From NCBI GenBank assembly GCA_964247055.1, contig OZ176053.1, forward strand, positions 6,014,001 through 6,078,000: a stretch of 64,000 bases of DNA, given 5' to 3'. The notes below the pieces were generated by a model, which was not told the origin of the DNA, searched no databases, and was given only the letters and a program-made list of their open reading frames with translations. The stretch is from Paragordius varius (taxonomy: Eukaryota > Nematomorpha). The first letter of the stretch is position 1; every line of letters begins with the position of its first letter. A program made the translations under genes and the position numbers. This document shows, piece after piece, positions 17,601 through 29,738 of this stretch.

Positions 17601-20018
17601 AAATCTCCAAAATAAATTTTCCTTTTTCACACAATGTTGGTCAAACATGTACGGAGGAACACATAATCAAAGTTTCATGTAGAGCTAATACTGTTTTGGT
17701 TCTTACTTCTCAGGGTAGAGTTTTTGGTTGGGGTAACTCAGAACATGGTCAATTTAATGCCTTTACAGGTGTTTTAAATTTTTAATTTATTTTTTTAATT
17801 ATTTTTAAAAAATACTTAGTATCTAGATCAACGCAATTGTTTTGTTACACTAATAACATATATAGAGTGTTATATTTTTCACTTAATTTTAATCGTTTGT
17901 TATATATGATTTTTGAATATTTTTTTTAAAAAATATTAGAATCATCTACCGTTGATAAACCGATCGAAATAAAGTTCCCGAATACCAATGATACAAATCC
18001 TGATAACACAGGTAATATCGATTGTCTTCCTTAGTTTTAAATTAAATGCAATAGCTAAAATAATTATTTATATTGGTTTTTTAATGTTTAAATATTTTTT
18101 TTATCGTTTTTTATTCCAAATTAATGATATATTCCGATTGATTTTATAAAGGCAATAAAAATTGTCAAATAATGATCGAAGATGTAGCCTGTACAAATAG
18201 TATGTGCGCCGCAGTAGATAAAAGCTCTGGTTCTGTATGGGTTTGGGGGATGGGTCCTATAGGTTTAGGGCCACTCGTAAAGTATAACCAACTCTTTTTT
18301 TAATAAATCAAAATTTTATTTAATGGAATATTTTTTCATATTTTTGTACAATGAAACGTGAAATTTATTTTTATAAGATTTTATTTTTTTCATTAGGTTC
18401 TGAAAGGCTGACACAAGAAAATTAAAGAAATAAAATCGCACTTTGGCATCCAAACCAAAAATTGCGATGATGTGGCATAAAATTCGACGCTAAACTGCTA
18501 TTTTTTGCTTTATTCTTATGAGTCTTGAGGGACCTTTTGGAAAATATAAAATCTTGTTTGATAATATTTTTCTTTTAGGATAATACTTTTAATATATATG
18601 AAATAAACAAATAAAATATAGATGACACGTTTTATCTAACGTTTTGTTAATCGGCCTAATTGTGAAAAGATGCGATTTTTCATTTTTAACTAATAGCAGA
18701 AATACGGTAGCGTATGGAGTAAAACAATATTAGTCCATAGAAGAATAAAAAATGTTTTTTTAAAAAACAATCCTAGTTGTAAATACACATAGTTATAATA
18801 TCCCCTTGTTTTTTTAAAAAAAACATTTTTTAATTCTTCTATGGACTAATATTGTTTTACTCCATACGCTACTGTATTAATACTTTCTAATAGTATTTTT
18901 GCCTATTTTTTTATTTCGTTATTCATAATATTGATGTTTTTTTTACTCTCTAATGATTAGGGTTGTGCTGACCTGGTCATGACCCGGTCAATTGACCGGG
19001 TCATGACCAGGTCAGTGACTATATTTTGACCATGGTCATTTCAGCTGATTTTTGAAAAACTGCTGGTAATTTTTTTTGGAAGAAAAAGAGTAAGTTATTT
19101 TAATATATTTTAAAAAAAATATAAATATTTAAATTTGCTTATTCATGCATCCTTAAAACATTAACATTTCAGTATATCCAGAAAAAGAAAACAATCCAAC
19201 TTTTTATAAAATATTCAATTATTCCATGTATGTGAACTAATAAAATGAATAAAACATTTTATAATTGGATTCAATGATCAAAGAAGGTGTAAAAGAAACA
19301 GGAAAAATTTTATTTGAAATATCCAGTATTAAAAGCGAGGTATTTAAATATTCAGAAGTAATATCATAATCCAATATCGCATGGTATATACTTAGGTAAA
19401 GTGGTCATGACCGGGTCTGACCGGACTTTTTTGAAAAAGCAGTCAAATGCACAACCCTACTAGTGATATATGAATAAAATTTATTTTTGTTACCATTTTT
19501 CATTCAAAAGCAACATTCATTAATCAAAACGCACCATTTTTTCAAGCAAATACTTGTGAAAAAATGTTGCGTTTGGATAAAAAACTCTGTTGTTTTTGAC
19601 CGAAAAAAAATATATTTATTAACTTTTATTTTGTAATAAAGTGACAAATGCTCCAAATAAATTAGTTTGTTTTAGATTTATATATCTATGTCACTCTTTT
19701 AGTTTTTCGCAAAAGCCTCAACTTTTACCACCTACACTTTTTCATTCTTCACCCGTGGTCCGTGTTGTAGCTGGTTATGATCATTTTTGTGCTCTGACTC
19801 AATCAGGCAAATTTTTCGTTTGGGGACATAATCGGGCCTCAGTTCTAGGTTTGGGTTCCGTTGCCCGAAATGCAGCTAAAAAGCCGGATCGTGATGATAA
19901 AACTTCACCCTATACGTTTCCACAACCCCTACCTTTGCTTACTGGACCTGGACAACAGCAATCGTCTAAAATAAAATGTCTTTCAGCTGGTTTTGATCAC
20001 ATGGCATTTGTGATTTAA
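14626..20018 (+). CDS. RCC1L: RCC1-like mitochondrial protein RCC1L (WBSCR16), 10 exons
   Basis: Seven-bladed RCC1 propeller of the mitochondrial RCC1L type, which in vertebrates acts in mitoribosome biogenesis. Exons: 14626-14726, 14753-14921, 14950-15067, 15586-15748, 16625-16669, 16751-16911, 17571-17768, 17940-18011, 18152-18281, 19703-20018; 490 residues against 464 in human. The N-terminus MFLKSTAHALLRRFLSIQTE is basic, amphipathic and free of acidic residues before residue 20, a good matrix-targeting peptide. Blade motifs in order: IYVWGGNQYGALG, VACGYGYTLFA, SAGQNHSWILTQHGMFSLGC, YGQCGR, FACGQNTYGQLG, VFGWGNSEHGQF, VWVWGMGPIGLGPL, LPPTLF and FFVWGHN; the last ones match human RCC1L rather than nuclear RCC1. 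Introns are 26 and 28 nt at first, then larger; intron 4 and intron 9 contain mobile elements. Confidence 0.95.
15865..16295. mobile_element. MITE with ~135-bp terminal inverted repeats in RCC1L intron 4
   Basis: The left end TAATAACAGTTTTTAAAATC returns inverted as GATTTTAAAAACTGTTATTA. The arms continue through CGATATGTGAAACCCTTCGT and its complement at about 16180-16205. The centre of about 160 bp is AT-rich and non-coding. Confidence 0.85.
18705..18874. mobile_element. Hairpin MITE (Tc1/mariner-like) in RCC1L intron 9
   Basis: 170 bp with ~60-bp inverted arms: CGGTAGCGTATGGAGTAAAA at the left, TTTTACTCCATACGCTACTG at the right. TA flanks both sides (18703-18704 and 18875-18876), the target duplication of Tc1/mariner elements. 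Confidence 0.88.
18958..19459. mobile_element. Non-autonomous hAT element in RCC1L intron 9
   Basis: Ends are TAGGGTTGTGC and GCACAACCCTA. Flanking 8-mers CTAATGAT (18950-18957) and CTAGTGAT (19460-19467) differ at one base, the 8-bp duplication of hAT elements. The subterminal regions repeat the palindrome GGTCATGACC and CCGGTCAATTGACCGG. No transposase is encoded. A longer relative lies at 33602-34959. Confidence 0.88.
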
Positions 20019-20262
20019 AGGATGTGTATCAATACAAAATGATGAGATGCGCGGTAGATTAGGGATAACATCAAACTGTTTGAGAAAGCTAAAAGAAAGA
20101 TACAATTAAAATTTTAAATAAATGTATACTTATACTTATTATATATATATATCTATATATATCAACAACTAAATTGCACTGTGTAACGCGTCGATATGAC
20201 TGCAAAATGATTTGGAAATCGGATAAAAACACTTTACTTCATTTACTTTAGTTTCTGATTAG
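20019..20262. other. RCC1L 3' flank
   Basis: AATAAA at about 20117-20122 would serve as the RCC1L poly(A) signal. A short TA/TATC-rich run follows near 20138-20160. Confidence 0.5.
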
Positions 20263-20270
20263 CTTAATAC

Positions 20271-21495
20271 ACGGGCCTGGACCGTAAGCAACCGTTCTTA
20301 AAATTTTAACTGCTTCCGGTTCTTAACATTTTTTTCGGTTCTAGAACCGGTAATTTAAAAAGTAAAACCTGCTTTAAAACGGTTTTTTGAAAAATTTTCC
20401 TGTTCCTGTTGTCGTTTTTTTGGGTTCCGATTCTTAAAATATTCCGATCATATATCCAAATATCTGATAATTATTCCAAAAACATACACATGTAAGCACC
20501 TATTAATTAATTAATTAAATTAGATACTAATGAAATCAACAAACATTGGATAAGTGTAGATTAAGTATTTATATATTTATTTATTAGTATATTGACAAAG
20601 ATTCAATAAAAACAAATCGAATTTTATATTTTTGTTGAATTTAAAAAAACGATGCTTTTCAGACTCTCTTGTGACAATGATGATCTAAGATTCAACCAAA
20701 TATTTAAAGTTAAAGATTCTACGTTGATATTAGTAATATATAGAATACTTGAAATGCCAGTATTCCCATAATTATTTTGACAAGATTCTACGATTCGCGA
20801 TAAAACTTTAAATCTTCCCATAATTCCAAAATTTTTGGATGGGTGGGTACAAATGAAGTTTTATCAAAATCAAATATTATATCTTTTATGACTTAGTTAT
20901 TGGGTGAATGTCATTTTTTCTCATTACATACAATTTATTATCAACGGTCACTTCCATTGAATTTAGATGACTTACTTCATTCGACGTAATACGTCTATGA
21001 ATAGCCAATAAGTTATTTCTTGGAATGTATTTTACTGCATATAAAAATTCCTCTTTAAAACGAGTCTCCGAACACATTAGAGAAAAGCATTGGATTTTTA
21101 ATATATTACTGCTCTTTACTGAACAAACATTTCATTATACAATTATTTTTCCTGATCTAAGTCAAACAACAACCTTTTCCCGATACCAAAAAAATTTGAA
21201 AGAGTAATTTGCTCGTTGCTTTTTATATTATTATATAAGAGTGTAACAATACTTAAAGCTCTATTATGATAAATTCAAAAACTTGTTCTTTAATACACAA
21301 CCGGTTCTAAAACGGTTTATAATTTTAACTGGTTTCGGTTCCTGATCTTTATATTTTTGGGTTCTAAAACCGGTTTTTTTAAAAACTGAAACATGTTCCA
21401 AAACGGCTTCTATATTTTAAAACAGCAGTTCCGGTTCTCATCGTGGAACAATTGTTCTATCTAACCGGCTCTTGCGGTTCTGGTTCCAAGCCCTG
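20271..21495 (-). mobile_element. hAT-like element with subterminal repeats, decayed
   Basis: The right end, read inward, is CAGGGCTTGGAACCAGAACC. The left end ACGGGCCTGGACCGTAAGCA is a diverged match. Flanking 8-mers CTTAATAC (20263-20270) and CTTAATAG (21496-21503) differ at one base. Both subterminal regions repeat GGTTCTAAAACCGG-type motifs. Two minus-strand open stretches (21077-20886 and 20821-20624) lie in the interior and may be transposase remnants, but I recognise no catalytic motif in them. Confidence 0.75.
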
Positions 21496-21503
21496 CTTAA
21501 TAG

Positions 21504-22680
21504 TTAATTTTTCAAAAGGGTGTTTTCCGATAGGGAGACAACATCATTAGTGTGATTCTATTTTAGCTTGATATTTTTGATCCTGCACTTGAAAATTAAC
21601 TTTTTATTGACCGTTTTCTCAATATACTTGCTATCATAATGCTAATGAATAAATGCATTACTTAAACAATTTTTTGCAGTCTATCCATAAATTCAAACTT
21701 TAGCCATTAATCTAATATGTTTCCCATTTTTTATCCGTTCCAAAAGTATTTTTACTTATAATAAATTATTCGCTTTTTAAAACTAAATGGTACACTATGT
21801 AATACCTAGGTTTTGGGGGCAAAGGAGGATGCTGAACCCAAAAACTAATTTTAAAAATGGATTTATGCATATTATTTTATTTGGACCCATGTGTTTTCCA
21901 GAATTCTCAAAAACCACGAAATCTTAAAACTCATTTTAAAAAATGGCCATAAAAATAAATTTTTTTGCCGGATTATCAGATAAAAAAGTTATTAAATATT
22001 TTAAGGTCAAACCTAAAAAGTATATTTAAACTTTAATAATTAAGCGAATTCGTAAAATGCACATTCATAACTGGCGGTAAAGTTTTTTGTTTTACGCACG
22101 TACCTTCAATTTCCTAAATACCTAAACACATTGATTAACATGATATTTGGCAAAACCCTTAATTGCTTTTTAAATTTTTGCATTTTATAACTTTCTATGT
22201 TTATAATTAAAAATATGATGAAAACTAATGTTTAACTTGAAGTGGGGAAACGATTTAGCTGTTTGAAGCATTAAGGTTACTCTGTGTGGCACTAAAAAGT
22301 AAATTCACTCAAACTAGAAAATAGTATTCCCAAAGGTAACATAATGAATTTTAAAATTAAACGCTTGTTATACGTGAATGTCAAATGTTTTATAGTAACT
22401 AAAATTCGTGCGTCATCGATTAAAGAATATTTGATTTTGAACGGACTATTTCTTAATTAATAATTTATACCATGCATATAAAATGATCTGTATGTGGAGT
22501 TGAAAACAATGTATTGTATAAACTCTACATATAATTTAAGTTGTAAAATTTGTACTGCTCTTCCTTATGTTTTATTGATGATTCCACTGTGACAAAAGAA
22601 ATTGATATCATTTAAGTGTTTGTTTATGTCATGTTTTATTCAAATTTATTCGTGTGTTGTATAATTTGACTCTTTGACAC
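21504..22680. other. No gene seen
   Basis: AT-rich intergenic sequence upstream of GPCR 1; I see no repeat ends, exon-like segments or RNA gene. Confidence 0.5.
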
Positions 22681-22828
22681 GCAATGTCTCCATTGTTAAA
22701 ACTACTTAAAAACAATAAAATCAAACGAATGATTAATACATGTCGACCCTCCGATCTGAAAATAAACTTAAGTTTTAGATATTTATTTTTCTCCCCTGAA
22801 TATATATACTATTTCAAAAATATATTCA

Positions 22829-24166
22829 ATGAATTTTTCCTTAGAAACATGTATAGACTACCACCCTAAACATTTCCCTTTATCACGCCATGATACGGAG
22901 GAAAGGATTGAATTTGTATATTATATCATCTTAACTCCTCTTCAAGTGTTTACAGGGCTAATTGGTAATTGGTTAGCTGTTCAAAGTACATACCATATTT
23001 GTGATAGCATTACAAAACACTATCTAAGGCAGGTAGCATACTTTAACTTGGTATCTTGTTTTATGGACCTATTTTATCCAGTAACCGATAAGCTTGTTGT
23101 TCTTGCTGGACCAAAATCTCTACTTCAAAAGTGTCCTTGGGTCATTTTTATGCGAAAAATTATTATACCGTTATCTAAAATGGTTAAGCGAGCCTCTATT
23201 TTAGTTATGATGGCCTTTTTCATGGATCGATTCTGTATCATATGTCATCCGATACATACTAAGTGTTGGAGACAATTACATTTTCATCGACATATTGGAT
23301 CTTTAACTCTACTTTTAGCTTTTGCGTTATGTTTTCCCATCATACAGTGGTATAAAGTAACGCCATGTCAAAGTGACGGTCAATATAGGAATATTTCTAT
23401 GATTTGGCAAAATCACGGTTTTAGCACTTTAAAAATGTACCTACTTTCTGCATGTAATCGTAGAATCAATTTGAAATCCCAGCATTTTAAACGTTATGAA
23501 GTGGCTAGAGAAACATTGTTAATATTTTTACCGATAGCACTTATGACATATTTTGCTATTCGTATTAAATTATCTGTTCATAGCTTTCACAATCGTAAAA
23601 AACAGCGTCAAATTATATGCTCAACTACGCAAACATGTATAAATCACCTTTCCACCAAAACTAAAATGGAAAAGATTGCATCGGTAAGTGCTACAATACT
23701 ACTCAAGACTAACCATATATTTTTATCCTTTATGAATAGAAATATAAATAATCTTGGACAGTCGAATCAAATTAGTGATATCTCTGTTTTTTCTATTAAA
23801 ACTAATCAACCTATTACAATTTTCGCAGCTGTAAGAAACAATAAAGCAAAACCAGAATCTAATAACTGTGTGGCGGTAAAACATTTACGGAAAACTATGG
23901 CTGTCCTTTTTGGATTCCTGCTATTTTACTCTTTCACAATCCTTCCTGCTTCCATATTCTCCATCATATATTCCTATCATGATTATAAAAATTTGCGTTA
24001 TGCCGTATTGATAATAATTAGCAATTTTTTGGAATACGCTAATTACTCTTGGTGCTTTTACATCTATGCTTTTTTAGATCACATTTTTGGTGCCGTGTTT
24101 TATTCAAAGTTTGTTGTCATATTCTATCGTATCAAACGATTTGCTGAAACAGTAAAACATCATTAG
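22829..24166 (+). CDS. Class A (rhodopsin-like) GPCR, FMRFamide/peptide-receptor-like, intronless
   Basis: 445 residues with seven hydrophobic segments. TM1 contains LIGNWLAV (GN around residue 42); TM2 is about AYFNLVSCFMDLFYPV. A Cys precedes TM3 (LLQKCPWVIF) and pairs with one in loop 2 (VTPCQSDG). TM3 ends MDRFCIICHPI, a DRF variant of DRY with the downstream CHP common in peptide receptors. TM6 and TM7 lie after a long basic third loop rich in Thr/Asn; TM7 carries ANYSWCFYIY in place of NPxxY. The short C-tail starts with an amphipathic helix-8-like segment. The first ATG of the open frame is used. Ligand unknown; a neuropeptide is the likeliest class. The lack of introns contrasts with the intron-rich neighbours. 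Confidence 0.85.
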   Translation: MNFSLETCIDYHPKHFPLSRHDTEERIEFVYYIILTPLQVFTGLIGNWLAVQSTYHICDSITKHYLRQVAYFNLVSCFMDLFYPVTDKLVVLAGPKSLLQKCPWVIFMRKIIIPLSKMVKRASILVMMAFFMDRFCIICHPIHTKCWRQLHFHRHIGSLTLLLAFALCFPIIQWYKVTPCQSDGQYRNISMIWQNHGFSTLKMYLLSACNRRINLKSQHFKRYEVARETLLIFLPIALMTYFAIRIKLSVHSFHNRKKQRQIICSTTQTCINHLSTKTKMEKIASVSATILLKTNHIFLSFMNRNINNLGQSNQISDISVFSIKTNQPITIFAAVRNNKAKPESNNCVAVKHLRKTMAVLFGFLLFYSFTILPASIFSIIYSYHDYKNLRYAVLIIISNFLEYANYSWCFYIYAFLDHIFGAVFYSKFVVIFYRIKRFAETVKHH

Positions 24167-24169
24167 TTT

Positions 24170-26095
24170 ATCTCATTAATTTATTTTCATTTTTGTGAAG
24201 CAAATTATTTTAGTTTGTAATTTGTGATATATATACAAAGCTATAATTATAGATGTTAAATCAAATAAATTATTAATACAGCACAAATGATTAATGGGGC
24301 AAATAAAATAACTGCTCTAACATATATAATTGAGCGTAATTATAAGATATTTATTGAATGTATTTATGTTTATTTCATCAGCAGTTCATGTGTTCTATAG
24401 GTTTTAAGCATATATTTTTTCCCAAAATAAATATTGTGCGCTATATTTTTAATCTTTATGATTAGGATTTAAGCAGATTTTCTTGTATGACTCGTTAACT
24501 CAAAAATTAAGAGCTGGAGTATATAAATTATTGAAATATTGTTTTGTAGTTTGTTATATTATTTAGAGAAATGCATAATATATATCGATCTAACATCCCT
24601 TGCTCACCATTATTTTTAAAAGGTTCGATCTTTCCCTTGAAAACCATAGTTATTAATTTTCAAAAAATTCGTTTCCGGAAATTTACAATATTACGGAATT
24701 TTTGGGGCTTTTATCTAGCTAAACTAAAAATCCCATTTGTTCGATTTGCTAATGTCAGCGCTGATTTTTAAAAATTACACATAGCCATAAATGTAAAAGT
24801 TTTCTGAAAACTTGATGCCATTTTATTTATGAGGTTTCATAAGACAAAAAATAATTATATATTAACCTGCGATTTAAATTTCTGTAGTGTCTCTTGCCGT
24901 CTCTAACTCTAAGTCTATCTAAAGAAAGTTGCCAATAAGCACTTATCTGTAAGTTTAAACACAAATAAAACAATTCCAATATGTCTAAACACAGAAAAAT
25001 ATTTTAGTGTTATAATTAAATGTTTGCTCATAAATGCATTCTTTTGGTTTGGTTAAACAATATTTTCCATTCTTGGGCAATGTAACAAAACTGCAAATAT
25101 TGAAACATGTACAAAATCTATTGGTCGTGACTTTTTTGGCTAACCTTTAAACATGGTGATAAATAAAATGTGTGTTTCCTATATTTTTTAAAATGCCATC
25201 GTATATTCTGGGTTAAAACAGATAAATTTGATGATTTTTTTGGTCTTTTAACCGTAATTATATAGATATTTTGTGTCTGAAGGACCAAATGTACAAAAAT
25301 AAAATAGATCATCTGGGGCCACAGTTTAATATTATATATATATATATATATATACCATATTTTTCTATGCCTTATATAGCCAACATATATGCATGTATAA
25401 TTATTTTCCACTAAATTCTACCCAATTTTCATTCATAATTTTAATTCCGGTTCATCACCCTCAATTCCGGTATTTACCCTGTTATAACCAAAATATTCAT
25501 ATTTTTCCATTTTTTCACTAAACTTTGTAATTTTTAACATGTTCACAACCATAATCAAACAAATATAATTATGTGAAAATTTGTGAGTTTATTCGTTTAA
25601 ATTTGCGATAATCAGTTTATCGTACCAAAAGAATTTGTTAATATTCATGATAATTATTCAAAAGATTTGTGGCAATCAGTGATCCAGTCAAAATATAAAA
25701 TTTCAATACTATTTTAATTTTCATCGGACTTAAAAATGGTCCAAAAAATATATTATTTATAAATCGGTATCGAAAATTACGGTCCAAGATTTTAAATTCA
25801 ACCCTAATAACAACTATAAAAACTGAAAAATATTTTCAGTTAGCAAATTTATATAACTAATGGAGCGCTGAAATCCCTATCTCTCCAAATAGTATTATTA
25901 TAGTTTGGGTAGTGCCATAAAATTTATTTATCTAATTAAAAAATGTGTACAAAAATATACATTTTAATCTAATGTTAAAAATATTCTAATGTACTATATC
26001 AATAATAGATGTGTATCAAAATTATATCAAGAATGTAATTGTGTTGGTAGTATTTGTATTTGCATCATGAGTGTTGAAGGTGAGTTATAAAATAA
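24170..26095. other. No gene seen; AT-rich spacer with a TA microsatellite
   Basis: A TA run lies at about 25333-25355. Open frames here are short and low in complexity. This spacer holds the 3' flanks of GPCR 1 (plus) and HPRT (minus), which converge. Confidence 0.55.
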
Positions 26096-26101
26096 GATTT
26101 C

Positions 26102-29100
26102 TTAATTGATTATGCCATTATTGTCTTCCTCTGGTGCGATATGCTTAAAATGATTAATGCCAGCTTCATTTAACACACATAAATGCTACGTGTAACAAAA
26201 AAATAAAATCACAAAATATAATATATTTACTGTGAATTCCCCATTGATGAAAAAAATATGGCTAATATCTGATCATGACGCCTTTTCAAAACATTTGTCT
26301 TAGAGTGAGATATATATTAAAAAATTTAAAAAAATGATTTTTTAATTTTATTGCTTTTAGTCCATTATAAAACATCATTATTTATACCCATAAAAAATAC
26401 AGTACGTTTATAAGGTAAAAACATAAAATATAGGATTATATTGGATAAATAAGAGAAGTGCATGGTAATTAAAAGTATTAAAAACTTAGGCCGATCATAA
26501 TATCAGTTTTATTAAACTCTTAAATTATTATGATTAAAATTTAGAAAGATATATAAATATATGAAGTCTTACATTTAAATCCCTAAAGTATTGGTTATAA
26601 TCAAGTCCGTATCCCACCACAAATTTGTCAGGAATGCTGAATCCTACAACTAAATTAAATTTTTTTATATATTTTAATAAAATATTAATTAGAGCTACAT
26701 AAATTAATATTTAATTATATTAATTGCTAATGAGAAAATAAAAATCCTTACATGAGGGATCAATATTGATAAAATTTACAATAAATTGTAATGATAGATA
26801 TACAACTTACAATCAACATCATGGCTTTGCAGAGTGTTTGGATTGCGTTTGTGGAACAGGCTGAATATATCAAGGAAATATAAAATAAATTTATAATTAA
26901 GAATAAACCTTGCAACTCTCAAACTTTTAGGTTCGAACGCTCTAAAAGCCTCTAATACCTTGGTTAAAGTTTGTCCAGAATCCACAATGTCTTCAACTAT
27001 GAGAATGTGCTGCAAAAAATAAATTTTAATAGTAACAATTTTCGGCTTATTTTCAGAAGGATTATATGATACGATAATATAATATATTATATTCATTGTA
27101 ATTTATTTGGATAAATTCACAAGTAAATTACATAGACTAGGGATTTAAATATTTGTAATGATAGTGCCCAAGTATCCAAATTTATATTTATATTATAAAA
27201 AATGCTCTTAACAACTCTTAATGAATATAGCTAATCCATTCATAATTTATATGTTAAAAATATTCTAGTTTTGGGCCAAATTTAAATTGGCATTATTCCC
27301 ACAAAATATTTTAAAAAATGGAAATTGTTAAAAAATCATCATCTCAAACTTTTTGCTGCTAAAAATTTATATAAATACTTTACTAATAGTAACAAACATA
27401 TAAACCTTAAAATTAATTAGCCTTAATGGCATTTGGTTACATTTTTACAGCTATTTTTCGGTAAACATTACAGTATGCATTTTAATGGTTGCTTATTTCA
27501 CACTATAGTAGAGCAATTTGAAACACAGGAGGGTATGGAAAAAAAGGGAAAATTGTTTTTTCCACATTTTGTTTTTTCCATTACACTATTGTGTTGCAAA
27601 TTGCCCAGCTTATGTGTGAAATAAGCAACCATCAAAATGCATACTCTAATTTTAAAAATGAGGTGTGCGTGATTGGATATAAAATATTTCCAATTTAATA
27701 AAGTTACAAAATTGATAATAATCAGTTTTATGAACGGAATATAAATATGTTTGATAATTATGAGCCAAATTTAACTAATATATTATGCGAATTTCAGCCT
27801 CGGGAAAAAAAACACCCCAAAATGTCATCTCCATAAAAGTAATCGTGTTAACAGAGACACAAATTTATTTTAAAACTAAAGCTTTAGCAACCTTAAAAAA
27901 CTCCCTAATGGTAATTAACAAGATTTTTGAAGCATAGCTATCTTGCAGCCGTTTTAGGACGAAGATGGCGTCTGGAACGGAAGGAAAATTGTGAAGATGA
28001 TATTGTTACCTGATTTCTTATTTTATTTTCTTATACAACTTATATCATATTTTTCTTGATTTGGAGAAGGCTTTTAGCAAAGTACCCCGAGCGATTCCAT
28101 TGGCCTTAAAATAGCGTTAATGAACAATTAATTCAAGTTATGAAACTCTATCAAAATCCCAAACCATTTTTCAGAACCCATTTGGGAGATTCCAATTCCT
28201 TTAAAATTAAAGTAGGACTCCATCAGGGATCAGCCTTAAGCCCCTTGATGATTATTACAATATTAGATGCTGTTACACGCGATATTTGGTTAAATCTGCC
28301 ATACGAAATTTTATATGCAGATGATATAGTGCTTACCACAACCTCGATTTCAAACATAGAAAAATGTTTATACAATGGCAATAACAGCTAAACAAATTTG
28401 GATTCAAAATAAATGAAAATAAAAGTAAAATTCTAATATCGGGCGAACCCCACAATGATATTAAATACCCATGCGGAGTTTGCGGATTAAATGTTGGATT
28501 TGATTCTATTCTCTGCTTTAAAAATGGTGTCGCAAAAAATCTTAAAACATTACCGGCAAACTCTCCGAAAAGTTAAATTTCAAATGTGAGTCATGCTTGC
28601 ATCATTCAACGGCCCTACCAATTAAGCACGCCCTTGATAATTCAAGCTTAGAAGTTGTATACAAGTTTACCTATCTTGGTAACAAAATAACATCAGACTC
28701 CTCAGACAATAGCGCAATTAATGCCAGAATAAATCGTACCTGGGGAAAAGATCATGAGCTAAAATACATACTAAAACAAAAGCACATATCAAAACTAAAA
28801 TTATAAAATGGTTAAAAGATCAGTTTTGACAAACCTTGGCATTAACACAACAAGAGAAACGTCTCATCAGCGCGGAAAATCACATACTCCGCCTGATGTC
28901 AACGCAGCTAAATCTCCAAGATCTCCGCAATCACATACAAATGGAGTCCAAATTTATCTAATTCAAAAGATTGAGATACTACGGTCCTTGACTATATGAA
29001 TCCTAATAATCCGAACAGAACCTCATTCGACATCATCCCACCTGGAAACAATAAGCTTGGTTGTTCTCGCTTAACTTGGGCTAAGAAGAATCTGGGTTTC

Positions 29101-29685
29101 CAGCAACTCAAACTGCTAATAACATATTTATTGATAAAGAACTATTTAATAAAAATCTGGATAGTTGATGGGGCACAATCAAAACTTTTTAAACAACATT
29201 TGTTTGGATAATTTATATTAATAATATATTATACTTTATTATGAAAATGCTCTTGATTATCCAATCCTATTAATCGCACATATCCTGTACTTTCAGTATC
29301 CTATATTTAATCAATAACAAACTTGGTACGAAATAGCACGAACAAACTCCATAGTTATCGGATAACATCTATCATGCGATATACTGTAATTGTGGAATGT
29401 AAGTAATAATTGATTAAAAAATTTGAAAGATCCCTTGAGTATACAAACAGGGATAAAGGGTGTGTTATCATAGGTTTTTATTATATCATATGCAATTTTT
29501 TCAATCCTAATATAAGAAACTTTCTAACCGGTCATTGATACATCCTTGTGGAATCAGAATATAATCCAAAAACTTCTCATAGTATTTAGGGAACGTAAAG
29601 TGGTCAAGCTGATATTTAATTTCAAAATCCGCTACCTATTTTTTATTCAAAAAAATACGATAACGCAGTCTGTTTTCTTAGGCAT
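26102..29685 (-). CDS. HPRT1: Hypoxanthine-guanine phosphoribosyltransferase, 8 exons
   Basis: Purine-salvage enzyme joining hypoxanthine or guanine to PRPP in the cytosol. Minus-strand exons: 29659-29685, 29529-29635, 29323-29506, 29235-29300, 26909-27009, 26811-26860, 26573-26649, 26102-26185; 231 residues (human 218). Landmarks: [19 protein letters not shown] near the N-terminus; [14 protein letters not shown] (the VLKGG loop); the PRPP-binding motif [14 protein letters not shown]; then [20 protein letters not shown] and FRDLN-HLCVLNE, the purine-base and Mg-binding end. The first three introns are 23, 22 and 22 nt; the others are 2,225, 48, 161 and 387 nt. The 2.2-kb intron contains a LINE and a MITE. 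The ATG chosen starts MPKKTDCVI; 53 bp further upstream a G+C-rich LINE begins. The close paralogue PRTFDC1 cannot be excluded, but the catalytic Asp in EDIVDSG favours an active HPRT. Confidence 0.95.
27471..27646. mobile_element. Hairpin MITE (Tc1/mariner-like) in the HPRT intron
   Basis: The left arm CAGTATGCATTTTAATGGTT pairs with AACCATCAAAATGCATACTC at the right; arms are about 75 bp. TA flanks both ends. The open frame across it is a by-product. Confidence 0.87.
27785..29211 (+). mobile_element. LINE fragment (RT plus zinc finger) in the HPRT intron
   Basis: Reverse-transcriptase blocks are readable: [13 protein letters not shown] (about 28052-28090), [13 protein letters not shown] (about 28214) and [10 protein letters not shown] (about 28311-28340, the catalytic YADD). 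These are followed by a Cys-rich finger [16 protein letters not shown] (about 28470-28517) and a C-terminal [11 protein letters not shown] segment. This RT-then-finger layout matches the LINE at 44.0-46.3 kb. Frames shift and stop several times (at least four changes of frame), so it is dead. Its right edge lies about 20 bp from the HPRT exon 4 splice donor; the left limit is uncertain. Confidence 0.8.
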
Positions 29686-29738
29686 GGATTTAATGATATA
29701 ATGGTTATCAGATGATAACTATTATATAAATAAAACTA

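Noticed and set aside
20886-21077. A small host gene on the minus strand
   Set aside because: It lies between the ends of a hAT-like element with an 8-bp near-duplication, so an element remnant is more likely.
24571-24771. A 66-codon plus-strand open frame after GPCR 1
   Set aside because: No motif, no splice context and ordinary AT-rich composition; probably chance.
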